45,553 bases of DNA, from NCBI GenBank assembly GCA_031271685.1, contig JAISVH010000053.1, forward strand, positions 1-45,553. Direction: 5' to 3'. The position numbers and the translations under genes are program-made. Source of the stretch: Eubacterium sp. GTDB taxonomy: Bacteria; Bacillota; Clostridia; Oscillospirales; Ruminococcaceae. This document shows, in pieces, positions 32,589-41,334 of this stretch. The notes beneath the pieces were generated by a model. It ran no database searches and was not told where the DNA came from. It saw nothing but the letters and a program-made list of their open reading frames with translations. Each line of letters opens with the position of its first letter. Within the stretch, counting starts at the first letter, position 1.

Positions 32589-33780
32589 GTTTAAACAATT
32601 CTTTTGTATCTCGCGCTATTAAAAGTTCTTCATTAGTCGGAACGACCCAAACTTCTACTCTTGAGGACGCAGATGATATCTTTGTTAAAGTTCCCCTTGT
32701 TTTTAAGTTTAGATCGGTATCGATTTCAATCCCGAGATAGCTCATGTCTGAGCACACGTCGCCGCGGACTTCGTTATCGTTTTCTCCGATACCTCCTGTG
32801 AAAATAACTGCGTCAAGCCCATTCATTACAGCCGTGTAGGCTCCGATATATTTTTTAATGCCGTATCTGAGTATTTCTGCCGCAAGCCTGGCGTTTTTAT
32901 TCCCACGTTCGATCGCCGCGCCGATGTCACGGTTGTCTGAAAATCCGCCCACGCCTAAAAGACCGGATTTTTTATTTAGATAATCATCCATTTCTGAAGG
33001 ACCGTATCCCATTTTTTTCATTATAAATGTAACTGCCGACGGGTCAACTGAGCCCGAGCGTGTCCCCATAAGTATCCCATCGAGGGGAGTAAATCCCATA
33101 GAGGTGTCCACTGACTTTCCGCCATCGATCGCTGTTATTGAAGAGCCGTTTCCCAAGTGGCATGAGACGATTTTAAGATCTTCAATATTTTTGCCTAAAT
33201 TTTTGGCTAAGCTCGCCGAAACAAAGCGGTGAGAGGTGCCATGAAAACCGTAACGCCGGACGTGGTATTTTTCATAACATTCATAAGGCATACCGAACAT
33301 ATAGGCTTTTGCCGGCATTGTTTGATGAAAAGCGGTGTCAAAAACCACAGCTTGAGGCACGTTTTCCGGGATGACTTTTTTGCAGGCCCAAAGCGCAAGC
33401 GCGTGAGGATGGTTGTGAACCGGAGCAAGCTCGCGGAGGTCGTCGATTTTTTGAATGACTTCTTCGGTCACTTTGGTGGTTTTGCTGAACACTTCAGCTC
33501 CTTGTACGACCCTGTGACCGACCGCTTTTATCTCGTCCATCGCGCCGATAACCGCTGCCTTTCCTTCAGTAAGAGCCTTGACCACCCGTTCAAATGCCTC
33601 GGTGTGGGTGGGGAAGGAACATTCTTCTTTAAATCCCCTGCCGTCGAACGCGGTGTGCGAAATTATCCCATCTATACCTATTCTTTCGCAGTTGCCTTTA
33701 GCGATCACCTCCTCGTTTTCCATTTCAATGAGCTGATACTTAAGTGAAGAGCTTCCCGCGTTGATTACTAAAATTTTCAT
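32584..33780 (-). CDS. ackA: Acetate kinase
   Basis: Converts acetyl phosphate and ADP to acetate and ATP, the last energy-yielding step of acetate fermentation. 398 residues. Motifs: NAGSSSLKYQL near residue 6, FDTAFHQTMP near 147, RRYGFHGTSHRFVS near 175, SCHLGNGSSITAIDGGKSVD near 205 and the adenosine-site FTGGIGEND near 325. AAGGACC precedes ATG 33780. No pta gene adjacent; it is divergent from tmcAL. The TAG stop is formed by the end of a family B repeat. Confidence 0.96.
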   Translation of the reverse strand: MKILVINAGSSSLKYQLIEMENEEVIAKGNCERIGIDGIISHTAFDGRGFKEECSFPTHTEAFERVVKALTEGKAAVIGAMDEIKAVGHRVVQGAEVFSKTTKVTEEVIQKIDDLRELAPVHNHPHALALWACKKVIPENVPQAVVFDTAFHQTMPAKAYMFGMPYECYEKYHVRRYGFHGTSHRFVSASLAKNLGKNIEDLKIVSCHLGNGSSITAIDGGKSVDTSMGFTPLDGILMGTRSGSVDPSAVTFIMKKMGYGPSEMDDYLNKKSGLLGVGGFSDNRDIGAAIERGNKNARLAAEILRYGIKKYIGAYTAVMNGLDAVIFTGGIGENDNEVRGDVCSDMSYLGIEIDTDLNLKTRGTLTKISSASSRVEVWVVPTNEELLIARDTKELFKL

Positions 33781-33883
33781 TTTATTATGGTCCTTTCTTT
33801 ATATCATTATTGTTTTAATTTTATACTATTTTAGACAAAAAATCAATATAGTTTTTATTTTTTTTAGAAGCAGGAGACTTTTT

Positions 33884-35035
33884 ATGGAGTTAGGAGCAGT
33901 TATCTGTGAGTATAATCCTTTTCATAACGGGCATAAATATCACGTTGACGAAACGAAAAAACGGTATGGCATAACACATATGGTTGCCGTTATGAGCGGC
34001 GGCTTTACGCAGCGCGGAGATGTAGCCGTGTTTGATAAATGGCAAAGATCTGAAGCCGCTATTAAAAATGGCATTGATCTTGTTATTGAACTGCCGGTAT
34101 CCTATTCGCTTGCCTCTGCCGAGCAATTCGCCATGGGAGCCGTGACGCTTCTTAATAAGCTAGGTGGCATAAAATATTTGAGCTTTGGAAGCGAGTGCGG
34201 GAATATAGATTTGTTGTCTGAAACTGCCGGAGCGGTTCATTATGTATCTGAGCAAGAGGAATTTAGGGCTTTGCTCCGCAGGGGAGAAAGCTATCCAAAG
34301 GCGCTGCAGACAGCGGTTTCGCGCTTTTATGAAGACGATGTCGCCAATACGCTTGCATCCCCAAATAATACCTTGGGTATTGAATATCTTAAAGCGATAA
34401 ACGAAACCGGTTCATTTATAAAACCTGTGACCATAAAGAGAAAAGGCATTACACATGACAGCGACACTGGTTCTGAAGGTGTTACAAGTGCTTTAAAACT
34501 CAGGAAGATGATAGCTAGCGGGGAAGATACGACGGAATTTTTGCCGTATTCTTACAGCGGAGACCACGCTTTTATAGATCGTATTGAGACGGCGGTATTA
34601 TCAAAGCTTCGCACACTTACCCCTGATGATCTGATAAAAGTACCTAACGCGCAATCGGGTTTGGAAAACCGTATTTTTAGAGCGGCGCAGCGCGCTAAAA
34701 GTCTTAACGAGTTATTTTTCCTGACAAAAACCAAAGCGTTTACTATGGCGCGCATTAGAAGAGTAATTTTAAATGCGTTTTTAGGTATCAGAAAAATTAA
34801 AGATTTGCCCGCATATATAAGAGTGTTAGGAATGAATAGCCGCGGCAAGGAAATTCTAAGCGCCGTTAATCCTGAACTTCCTGTTGACACAAGCCTTTTC
34901 GCCCTGTCAAAGAATTCTGCTTCCGCGCGCAGGCAAGCAAATCTCGAAAATTTTTGCGGAAATCAATACGCGCTTTGTTTTAAAACACCACTTCCTTGTG
35001 GGTTGGATTTTACACATAAGCCGGTCATACTTTAA
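33884..35035 (+). CDS. tmcAL: tRNA(Met) cytidine acetate ligase TmcAL
   Basis: 383-residue enzyme (former YlbM/DUF795) that activates acetate with ATP to acetylate C34 of elongator tRNA-Met. The nucleotidylyltransferase start is AVICEYNPFHNGHKYHVDET, with the HxGH signature; VAVMSGGFTQRGDVAVFDKW and LVIELPVSYSLASAEQFA follow. ATG 33884 is fixed by CAGGAG; the open frame upstream to 33761 lies in the AT-rich divergent gap. It is divergent from acetate kinase, the enzyme that sets acetate supply. The reductase gene starts 17 bases after it on the same strand. Confidence 0.92.
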   Translation: MELGAVICEYNPFHNGHKYHVDETKKRYGITHMVAVMSGGFTQRGDVAVFDKWQRSEAAIKNGIDLVIELPVSYSLASAEQFAMGAVTLLNKLGGIKYLSFGSECGNIDLLSETAGAVHYVSEQEEFRALLRRGESYPKALQTAVSRFYEDDVANTLASPNNTLGIEYLKAINETGSFIKPVTIKRKGITHDSDTGSEGVTSALKLRKMIASGEDTTEFLPYSYSGDHAFIDRIETAVLSKLRTLTPDDLIKVPNAQSGLENRIFRAAQRAKSLNELFFLTKTKAFTMARIRRVILNAFLGIRKIKDLPAYIRVLGMNSRGKEILSAVNPELPVDTSLFALSKNSASARRQANLENFCGNQYALCFKTPLPCGLDFTHKPVIL

Positions 35036-35052
35036 AAATCGGAGAAATTGAG

Positions 35053-35919
35053 ATGTTAGATTTAATTATACTGGGAGCGGGACCGGCAGGACTTTCGGCT
35101 GCTGTTTATGCATTGCGAGCCAACATAACGCCTAAAATTATCGGACTCAATCGAAGCGCGCTTGAGGATGCGATGGAAATAGAGAATTATTTTGGATTTA
35201 GTAATGTTATAAGAGGCTCTGAACTTTTAAAATTCGGAAAAGAACAGGTTTTGCGTTTGGGAGGAGAAATAACCGCCGAGGAGATAGTCGGGGTTAGCTG
35301 GAACGGGCATTTTACTGTAGTAACAGATAAATATGAATATGAATCTGAAGCGGTAATTTTCACATTGGGTAGCGCTCGTAAAAACGTTGAAATAGATGGG
35401 ATTAAAAGGTTTAAAAATAATGGCGTAAGTTTTTGCGCGGTCTGCGACTCTTTTTTTTATAAAAATAAGACCGTTGGGGTTTTAGGGAGCGGTGAATATG
35501 CGCTGCATGAGGCAAAAACGCTGCTAAATGTTACCAAGAAAATTTTTATAATGACCAATGGGGAAAACCCTATGACTGATTTTTCAGGTATGGAGATAAT
35601 CAAAGAACCGATCGCAGCGCTTTTAGGAGAAGAAAAACTGTCGGGCGCATTGCTCAAAAATGGTAAAAGAATTGATTTTGACGGATTGTTTATTGGATTG
35701 GGCACAGCGTCTTCTGATAATCTTGCATCTTCTTTAGGGATAATAACTGAAAAGGGAAAGATAATGGTTGACAGCAACATGAAAACAAATTTAGCAGGAT
35801 GTTTTGCTGCCGGAGACTGCGTACCCGGGGTAATGCAGGTGTCGGTAGCGGTAGCCGAAGGTTGTAAGGCCGCTCTGTCGGCGGTTGAATTTTTAAAGAT
35901 AAAAGGAAGCGAGAATTAA
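35053..35919 (+). CDS. Thioredoxin-reductase-like flavoprotein, probably ferredoxin-dependent
   Basis: 288 residues, shorter than NADPH-dependent TrxB (about 310-320). FAD site ILGAGPAGLSAAVYALRA near residue 6 and GCFAAGDC near 250; redox pair CAVC at Cys128 and Cys131. The second nucleotide site is degenerate: GSGEYALHEA replaces GGGDSAxEEA, and the HRRxxxRA arginine motif that holds the NADPH phosphate is missing (the segment reads FIMTNGENPM). That loss is typical of the ferredoxin-type reductases (FFTR) described in clostridia, so that electron donor is inferred. Thioredoxin follows after 3 bases in the same operon. GGAGAAATTG precedes the ATG. Confidence 0.85.
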   Translation: MLDLIILGAGPAGLSAAVYALRANITPKIIGLNRSALEDAMEIENYFGFSNVIRGSELLKFGKEQVLRLGGEITAEEIVGVSWNGHFTVVTDKYEYESEAVIFTLGSARKNVEIDGIKRFKNNGVSFCAVCDSFFYKNKTVGVLGSGEYALHEAKTLLNVTKKIFIMTNGENPMTDFSGMEIIKEPIAALLGEEKLSGALLKNGKRIDFDGLFIGLGTASSDNLASSLGIITEKGKIMVDSNMKTNLAGCFAAGDCVPGVMQVSVAVAEGCKAALSAVEFLKIKGSEN

Positions 35920-35922
35920 ATT

Positions 35923-36342
35923 ATGGCTGTTGTGGTATTGAATAAGGATAATTTTGAAAGTGAGGCGTTAAAGTCAAAGAAAAAAGTTTTAATTGATTTT
36001 TGGGCACCATGGTGCGGACCTTGCAGAATTCAAGGGCCGATCGTTGAGGAATTTTCTAAGGAGCATAAAAAATATAAGGTTTGCTCATTAAATGTCGATG
36101 AAAACAATGAATTGGCTGAAGCTTTTGAAATTAGCGGCATACCGACGATCGTTGTTATTGAAAAAGGGGAGATAATCGAAAAGGCGGTCGGTGTTCAGGG
36201 AAAAGAAGCGTTGATTGAAATGATGGAAGCAAAAAAAGCGCAAAAGGATTCGGCGAAGCGAAAAATCAACCGTTTGGGCGGAGAGAAAGAAAAAAATGAA
36301 GCAAATCCGGCACCTGAAATCAGCAGAAATTCTAAAATGTAA
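35923..36342 (+). CDS. trxA: Thioredoxin with charged C-terminal tail
   Basis: 139 residues. The thioredoxin fold covers about 1-103: DFWAPWCGPCR with redox Cys31 and Cys34, VDENNELAEAF near 66 and the cis-Pro loop GIPTIVV near 76. About 35 extra residues rich in Lys, Glu and Asn follow (KKAQKDSAKRKINRLGGEKE), not part of the fold and probably disordered. The gene follows its reductase after 3 bases, a classic pair. The window's next promoter, for rplJ, lies just downstream, so this ends the operon. Confidence 0.93.
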   Translation: MAVVVLNKDNFESEALKSKKKVLIDFWAPWCGPCRIQGPIVEEFSKEHKKYKVCSLNVDENNELAEAFEISGIPTIVVIEKGEIIEKAVGVQGKEALIEMMEAKKAQKDSAKRKINRLGGEKEKNEANPAPEISRNSKM

Positions 36343-36382
36343 ACCTAGGATATTCGTTCTCAAATAAAGTTGAAAAAAGTTC

Positions 36383-36411
36383 TTGACAAATTATAAATAA
36401 CGTGATAAAAT
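36383..36411 (+). promoter_or_regulatory. Promoter of rplJ-rplL
   Basis: TTGACA (36383-36388), 17 bases, TAAAAT (36406-36411), followed at once by the L10 leader. Confidence 0.88.
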
Positions 36412-36414
36412 ATT

Positions 36415-36580
36415 ATTGCTGTTCTAAAGACAGCAGGTCGCGAAAGCGCTAACGGACTTTGATGTTCGCCTGCCGAGGAATGGGGTAAATATTGATTTTA
36501 CGCCTTTTTCTGCCTTTAGCGGGAAAAGGCTTTTTATCTCCGTATTAATGAACAGTGATTATATAACAAAGGAGGGGAAT
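36415..36580 (+). promoter_or_regulatory. Ribosomal protein L10 leader
   Basis: A structured leader containing AAAGACAGCAGGT ... GCCTGCCGAGG, the usual core of L10 leaders in Firmicutes, where the L10-L12 complex binds and represses its own operon. The ribosome site AAAGGAGGGG follows. Confidence 0.85.
36502..36535 (+). terminator. Attenuator hairpin in the L10 leader
   Basis: GCCTTTTTC (36502-36510) pairs with GGAAAAGGC (36522-36530), followed by TTTTT. It would stop transcription before rplJ when the leader adopts its L10-bound fold. Confidence 0.75.
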
Positions 36581-36582
36581 TT

Positions 36583-37098
36583 ATGCCAAGTGAAAAAATT
36601 CTGCAGAGCAAAGAAGCGTTTGTTAACGATTTGGCAGACAAGCTTAAAAAATCCGCCTGCGGCGTTTTGGCCGACTATAAAGGAATAAATGTTGCCGATG
36701 ATACAAAGCTTCGCCGAGAACTGCGCGAAAATGGTGTTGACTATTTTGTCGTTAAAAACACGTTGCTTAAAAGGGCTTTTGAAAAAGTTGGGATAGAAGG
36801 GCTTGACGATCTGCTTGAAGGTGCGACGGCTATCGGTCTTTCAGAAGAAGATATTATAATCGCGCCTAAGATTTTGTTTAAACAGAGCGACGCTTCAGGA
36901 GAAAACTTTAACATTAAGGGCGGATTTATAAACGGAGTTGCGGCTCCTCTGTCAGAACTTGAGGAATACGCTAAGCTTCCGTCTAAAGATGTTTTACTGT
37001 CAAAGCTTTTATTTATGTTGCAGTCTCCTATGCAGAGAATGGCTATCGCTATAAGTGAAATAGCGAAGAAAAACGGCGAAGACGGAGATGTTGCATAG
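36583..37098 (+). CDS. rplJ: 50S ribosomal protein L10
   Basis: 171 residues, the base of the ribosomal stalk that carries the L7/L12 dimers. Family segments: KEAFVNDLADKLKKSACGVL, ADYKGINVADDTKLRREL, VVKNTLLKRAFEKVG and the C-terminal helix KLLFMLQSPMQRMAIAISEI that binds L12. AAAGGAGGGG sets ATG 36583. Followed 50 bases later by rplL. Regulated by the leader just upstream. Confidence 0.96.
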   Translation: MPSEKILQSKEAFVNDLADKLKKSACGVLADYKGINVADDTKLRRELRENGVDYFVVKNTLLKRAFEKVGIEGLDDLLEGATAIGLSEEDIIIAPKILFKQSDASGENFNIKGGFINGVAAPLSELEEYAKLPSKDVLLSKLLFMLQSPMQRMAIAISEIAKKNGEDGDVA

Positions 37099-37148
37099 TC
37101 TCAGCGCTAAAACGTTATTTGTAAATTATATTTATGGAGGAAATAATA

Positions 37149-37520
37149 ATGGCTTCAGAGAAAGTATTGGCAATGGTTGAGGAAGTGAAAGCTTTGACCG
37201 TTTTAGAACTTAATGAGCTTGTGAAAGCCCTGGAAGATGAATTTGGAGTTTCAGCAGCGGCGATGGTTTCAGCAGGACCCGCAGCTGGTCCCGCAGCGGC
37301 GGTCGAAAAGACCGAGTTTGACGTAATACTCGCTAGCTTTGGTGATTCGAAAATGAATGTTATAAAGGCAGTTAAAGATCTTTGTGGTCTTGGTCTTAAA
37401 GAAGCCAAGGAATTTGTTGAGTCCGCTCCTAAGCCCGTTAAAGAAGGCATTTCAAAAGCTGAAGCTGACGAGCTTAAAACAAAATTAGAAGCGGCCGGCG
37501 CAACGATTGAAATTAAATAG
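37149..37520 (+). CDS. rplL: 50S ribosomal protein L7/L12
   Basis: 123-residue stalk protein that recruits translation factors. N-terminal dimer domain ([20 protein letters not shown]), an Ala/Gly-rich hinge ([12 protein letters not shown]), and the C-terminal factor-binding domain ([20 protein letters not shown], then [10 protein letters not shown]). GGAGG at 37136 sets ATG 37149, not the earlier ATG 37134. A terminator follows; rpoB is not next, unlike in many Firmicutes. Confidence 0.97.
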   Translation: MASEKVLAMVEEVKALTVLELNELVKALEDEFGVSAAAMVSAGPAAGPAAAVEKTEFDVILASFGDSKMNVIKAVKDLCGLGLKEAKEFVESAPKPVKEGISKAEADELKTKLEAAGATIEIK

Positions 37521-37585
37521 TATATTTTTTTAATTTCGCTCGAAGGGTTTGCCGTCACAGCGATTTATAGGCAAATTCTTGCGTG

Positions 37586-37622
37586 GGATGCCGTGAAGCC
37601 GTAGGCTTCATGGCATTCTTTG
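37586..37622 (+). terminator. Terminator of rplJ-rplL
   Basis: GATGCCGTGAAGCC pairs with GGCTTCATGGCATT (one G-U) around a 3-base loop, followed by CTTTGT, 66 bases after rplL. Confidence 0.82.
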
Positions 37623-37646
37623 TCGTGCGGGCACTTTTTGTAATAT

Positions 37647-37740
37647 TTCAAACATCTGTGGCGGAGCCGCTTCCGGTGTTTTATAACCGCTTTTTATGGG
37701 AATGAATCCCATAAAAACGCTCGCCGCCGATGGAGTTGCA
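37647..37740. repeat. Composite family A / family B repeat
   Basis: Reverse family A tail TTCAAACATCTGTGGCGGAG to TTATAACCGC, running into the family B core TTTTTATGGGAATGAATCCC, ACGCTCGCCGCCGATGG. It separates rplL from the DUF1294 gene. Confidence 0.75.
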
Positions 37741-37787
37741 TCGCCCAACAGAAAATTCTATGTTAGGCTCATGGAAGGGTAACGATT

Positions 37788-38183
37788 ATGTTAAGAGCAG
37801 CTATAAAATCCGAACTTATAGCTTCCGCTAACGAGCAATGGGAAAAGATATGGAAAGTAATCGACACTTTGCTTGTTGAGGCGCAGGCTGTTGCCTTCGC
37901 TTTGCCGACGAGCACCTTTGCTCTGTTATATCTCGCCGCCGTCAGTCTGTTCGCGGTAGTTTTAACTTTTTATGACAAACACGCCGCAAAAAAAAACATA
38001 TGGCGGGTAAAAGAACGAACGTTGTTTATTTTTGCGGCTTTGGGCGGCTCGGCGGCTATTCTTTTGACGATGCTTGCTATTCGGCATAAAACCCGTCACG
38101 CTAAGTTTATGGTTGGGATACCTCTGATACTTGCTTTGCAGATTGCTGTAATCGTGTTAGCGTTTGATTCGCGGCTCGCATAA
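37788..38183 (+). CDS. DUF1294 membrane protein
   Basis: 131 residues with three to four hydrophobic helices. The C-terminal 80 residues match DUF1294: DKHAAKKNIWRVKERTLFIF, then LGGSAAILLTMLAIRHKTRH, KFMVGIPLILALQ. The first 45 residues (IASANEQWEKIWKVIDTLL) are an extra amphipathic segment. Family function is unknown. GAAGGG lies before ATG 37788. Isolated single gene between repeats. Confidence 0.85.
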   Translation: MLRAAIKSELIASANEQWEKIWKVIDTLLVEAQAVAFALPTSTFALLYLAAVSLFAVVLTFYDKHAAKKNIWRVKERTLFIFAALGGSAAILLTMLAIRHKTRHAKFMVGIPLILALQIAVIVLAFDSRLA

Positions 38184-38316
38184 TCAGGAACGAAGTTGAA
38201 TCAGAAAAATCAATTGTAATTATTTTAGTTGGTCAGTTTAAAACACTAAATGCGTTTTTAAGACGAGGCATACGTCGCGTGCCGCCGAAGCGTCGAAGGC
38301 GGCCTTGCCTTGTTAC

Positions 38317-38400
38317 ATAGTCAGTCGCGCACCTTAGGGTTGCCAACGGGCAAATCCCTCTGTTTCAAAACCCTTTAGGGTTTTGAAATTGACTGACTAT
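38317..38400 (+). repeat. Family D miniature element, copy 3
   Basis: 84 bp with perfect 10-bp inverted ends, ATAGTCAGTC and GACTGACTAT. Inside: AACGGGCAAATCCCTCTGTT and the hairpin AAAACCCTTTAGGGTTTT. It is the best-preserved copy and ends 27 bases before the rhodanese start. Confidence 0.85.
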
Positions 38401-38427
38401 ACATTGAAATTTATGAAGGGAGGAGTC

Positions 38428-38880
38428 ATGTTTAGAAAAATTATATACGGAAAGCATATAGCGTTTTTGGCAAGCATGCTTATCGCAGCATTGTTTTCGG
38501 GGTGCCACTCCGAACCTGCGCAGAACGGATCAAAACCGAACGAATTCACGCAAATTGCCGAATACCGAAAAATAACGATGGAGCAGGCCAAGGAAATTAT
38601 GGACGGGGAAGAGGAGCACATATTGCTTGATGTCCGTACTGATGGGGAATGGAAAGAAAATCGCATCGAGGGGTCTTTGCTCATACCGGATTATGAAATC
38701 ATTGACCGTGCCGCAGATGAACTGCCTGATAAATCTGCTTTGATACTGATTTATTGCCGCAGCGGACGCAGAAGCGCGGACGCGGCAAACTCTCTTGTGG
38801 ATATGGGATATATGAATGTCTATGACTTCGGCGGAATTATAGACTGGCCTTATGAAACGGTTGGAGGAAGCGAGGCGTAA
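38428..38880 (+). CDS. Rhodanese-domain lipoprotein
   Basis: 150 residues. A signal peptide (MFRKIIYGKHIAFLASMLIA) ends in the lipobox LFSGC, lipidated Cys near residue 28, so the protein is outside the cell on the membrane. The rhodanese domain follows: ITMEQAKEIMDGEEEHILLD, VRTDGEW and the active loop IYCRSGRRSADAA with catalytic Cys near 109. Rhodaneses transfer sulfane sulfur or bind thiol partners. GGGAGGAG directly precedes ATG 38428; the longer frame from 38383 begins in the family D repeat. Single gene. Confidence 0.88.
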   Translation: MFRKIIYGKHIAFLASMLIAALFSGCHSEPAQNGSKPNEFTQIAEYRKITMEQAKEIMDGEEEHILLDVRTDGEWKENRIEGSLLIPDYEIIDRAADELPDKSALILIYCRSGRRSADAANSLVDMGYMNVYDFGGIIDWPYETVGGSEA

Positions 38881-38890
38881 TCATCATAAA

Positions 38891-38972
38891 TTCAAAAACC
38901 TGTTGTGTAGCCGCTTCCAATGCTTTAACAAGCGTCAACATGGAACTCGAGGGGGATATGAACACGGTTATA
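38891..38972 (-). repeat. Family A repeat, reverse copy
   Basis: TTCAAAAACCTGTTGTGTAG, CCGCTTCCAATGCTTTAAC, AAGCGTCAAC and GAACACGGTTATA. Divergent but recognisable. Confidence 0.7.
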
Positions 38973-39108
38973 TATCAAAATACGAAACATGCTACACTGC
39001 AAAACGCTGGGTAACGTAACAGGACGGATTCATCTTTTGTGTTTTTTATTAACATTGTAAATAAAATGTAACTTATATGTTAAATTCAGTTTCTTTAATA
39101 AATAATAA

Positions 39109-39137
39109 TTGACAAATATAGTTGCAAGTACTATAAT
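39109..39137 (+). promoter_or_regulatory. Promoter of the chemoreceptor gene
   Basis: TTGACA (39109-39114), 17 bases, TATAAT (39132-39137). The leader to ATG 39241 is about 100 bases. Confidence 0.88.
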
Positions 39138-39240
39138 TAAATAAAAATTGATTTTATGACAAGACAAAGTTAAATAATAGTTTGTTTTGAGTTTAATTCA
39201 CTATTTAAATCTATAAATTTTTATTTGCGGTGAGGTGTTT

Positions 39241-41208
39241 ATGAAACTAAAAAGTTTAGGGCTAAAAATATCACTTATTGTAGCGATGTTCATTGCGGTT
39301 ATCATCACAACCGTACTTTACATATCCGTTACTAAGGTAAATGCCATGGTTGATAATTTTGCCGTTGAAAACGCAAAAACCGCAAATAATGTTTTTGCTT
39401 CTTCAATGCAATCAAGGTTAAACGACGCTCTTGTTTATGCGGAGCGCGCAGCCGGTTCAAAAGATATTGTGGAAGCGATGACTACCGGCTATGTAGGAAC
39501 ACTTGAAAGCTTGTTGCGCGGAGAATATATGCAGGATTTGGATATAATCTCAATTTGCGACGTGAATGGAAACGTTTTGGTGCGCGGGCACAGCGATCAA
39601 AAGGGAGACAATGTTTTAGACCAAAAAAATATAGCTTCGGCTCTTGCGGGAAAGCCTTTAGCTGTTATTGAAAAAGGCTTGTTGACCGGGCTTGCCGCCA
39701 GAGGAGGAGCGCCGATTTTTGACAGGGGAGGACGAGTTATTGGCGCAGTAAGCTGCGGATATGATTTATCAAAAACTAAATATGTTGATGCTGTGAAAGA
39801 ATCAAACAATTGTGAAGTTACTATCTTCGACGGTGACACAAGATTTAATACAACGCTTATTGATGAAAAGGGTAATCGTGTTGTTGGCACTCCTGCCGGA
39901 GATGAAGTAATAGAACAGGTTTTGAACAAACAGCAGAATTTTTCATTGCGCACGTCTTTATTTGGGAGTAACTACGCGGCTTATTATTCGCCTTTAATTG
40001 TCGATGGGGAAGCTGTAGGAATGTTGTTTGCCGGCGTTAACATTGACAGTATGTTGGAAAGTCAGAGTGAAATGCTGAACAGCGTGATTGTAGCGGCGAT
40101 AGTCGCAGGCGTTTTAAGCGTTATCATAATATTTGTTTTTAGTATGTTTTCGGTGAGCAAACCGCTTAGAAAAATTGGTGTTTTTGCCGATAAGATTCGT
40201 TCCGGGGACATTGGATTATCTTCTGGTTCTTCATCAGTTATTAATATACGTTCCGCAGACGAAGTAGGGGTGCTTGCCCGAACGCTGGAACAATCTTATC
40301 AGCAGCTTCAGGGTTATGTGAGGGAGATAGAGGGGAGAATGAAGGACTTAGCGTCTGGAGATTTTTCGCATGAAAGTACATATCAGTTCCAAGGAGATTT
40401 TATTCTTATCAAGGATTCGATAAATGACATTACCCGAAATTTGGATAGGACAATTAAAGAGGTCAATAATTCGTCGCTGCAGGTGTCGAGCGGGTCAAGA
40501 CAAATAGCAGATGGCGCTCAGGCACTTGCGCAAGGATCCACCGAGCAGGCGGCAACGGTTGAGCAGCTTTCGAGTTCCATTATGATTATCGCCGATAAAA
40601 CTAAAACCAATTCTGAAATGACTGATAAAGCCGCTAAACTTTCGATTTCTATCAAGGAAAAGGCGGAGCGCGGCAATCGGCAGATGAGTGAAATGATGAA
40701 GGCCGTGGAAGAAATAACGGCCGCTAGCAGTCAGATTGAAAAGGTTATCAAGGTAATCGATGATATTGCGTTCCAAACCAATATTTTGGCGCTTAACGCG
40801 GCGGTTGAAGCAGCGCGTGCCGGATCGGCCGGGAAAGGCTTTGCGGTGGTAGCCGAAGAGGTGCGCAACCTTGCTTCAAAAAGCGCTGAAGCAGCAAAAA
40901 ATACCGGCGGACTTATTGCAAACTCGATTGAAAAAGCAAATTTGGGGTTAAATATTGCCATCGAAACTTCTTCTTCACTTAAAGAAATCGTGGAAGGTAT
41001 AAATGAAAGCACGGAGATAGTCAGAAATATAGCGATATTATCCGATGAGCAGGCCGCTGCTGTGGCAGAAGTCAACACCGGAATTAACCAGGTGGCGCAA
41101 GTGGTTCAGCAAAACTCGGCAACCGCTCAGGAAAGCGCCGCAGCAAGCGATGAAATGAGCAGACAAGCCGATGCTTTGGAGGAACTTATTTCCCGTTTTA
41201 AACTCTGA
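39241..41208 (+). CDS. Methyl-accepting chemotaxis protein with Cache sensor
   Basis: 655-residue transmembrane chemoreceptor. First membrane helix about 9-28 ([20 protein letters not shown]), an extracellular Cache-type sensor about 35-275 (Cache_3/Cache_2 fusion-like), a second helix about 280-303, HAMP about 304-365, and a long cytoplasmic coiled coil with the signalling tip [20 protein letters not shown]. It lacks a visible C-terminal receptor-methylation pentapeptide. ATG 39241 follows GGTGAGG; GTG 39235 overlaps that site. No che or flagellar genes nearby, so it is an orphan receptor. The sensed ligand is unknown. The terminator at its end overlaps the spoIIP ribosome site. Confidence 0.95.
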   Translation: MKLKSLGLKISLIVAMFIAVIITTVLYISVTKVNAMVDNFAVENAKTANNVFASSMQSRLNDALVYAERAAGSKDIVEAMTTGYVGTLESLLRGEYMQDLDIISICDVNGNVLVRGHSDQKGDNVLDQKNIASALAGKPLAVIEKGLLTGLAARGGAPIFDRGGRVIGAVSCGYDLSKTKYVDAVKESNNCEVTIFDGDTRFNTTLIDEKGNRVVGTPAGDEVIEQVLNKQQNFSLRTSLFGSNYAAYYSPLIVDGEAVGMLFAGVNIDSMLESQSEMLNSVIVAAIVAGVLSVIIIFVFSMFSVSKPLRKIGVFADKIRSGDIGLSSGSSSVINIRSADEVGVLARTLEQSYQQLQGYVREIEGRMKDLASGDFSHESTYQFQGDFILIKDSINDITRNLDRTIKEVNNSSLQVSSGSRQIADGAQALAQGSTEQAATVEQLSSSIMIIADKTKTNSEMTDKAAKLSISIKEKAERGNRQMSEMMKAVEEITAASSQIEKVIKVIDDIAFQTNILALNAAVEAARAGSAGKGFAVVAEEVRNLASKSAEAAKNTGGLIANSIEKANLGLNIAIETSSSLKEIVEGINESTEIVRNIAILSDEQAAAVAEVNTGINQVAQVVQQNSATAQESAAASDEMSRQADALEELISRFKL

Positions 41209-41279
41209 GGATATAGGAATGGACTCTTGCGAAATTACTTCGTGTTAATTTTTGCTTAAATATAAAATTATATAATAAT

Positions 41280-41332
41280 AAAACCCCTTATGAACTCATA
41301 TAATTAGGAAATGATGCATGAAAGGGGTTTTT
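41280..41332 (+). terminator. Hairpin between the receptor gene and spoIIP covering the spoIIP ribosome site
   Basis: AAAACCCCTT (41280-41289) pairs exactly with AAGGGGTTTT (41322-41331), followed by TTTGT-like sequence. Inner ATG/CAT pairing extends it. The right arm is the AAAGGGG ribosome site of spoIIP. A possible sigma-E -10, CATATAAT (41297-41304), lies in the loop. Confidence 0.65.
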
Positions 41333-41334
41333 GT

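Noticed and set aside
36415-36580. L10 leader as a novel regulatory RNA
   Set aside because: Its core sequence and place before rplJ match the known L10 autoregulatory leader.
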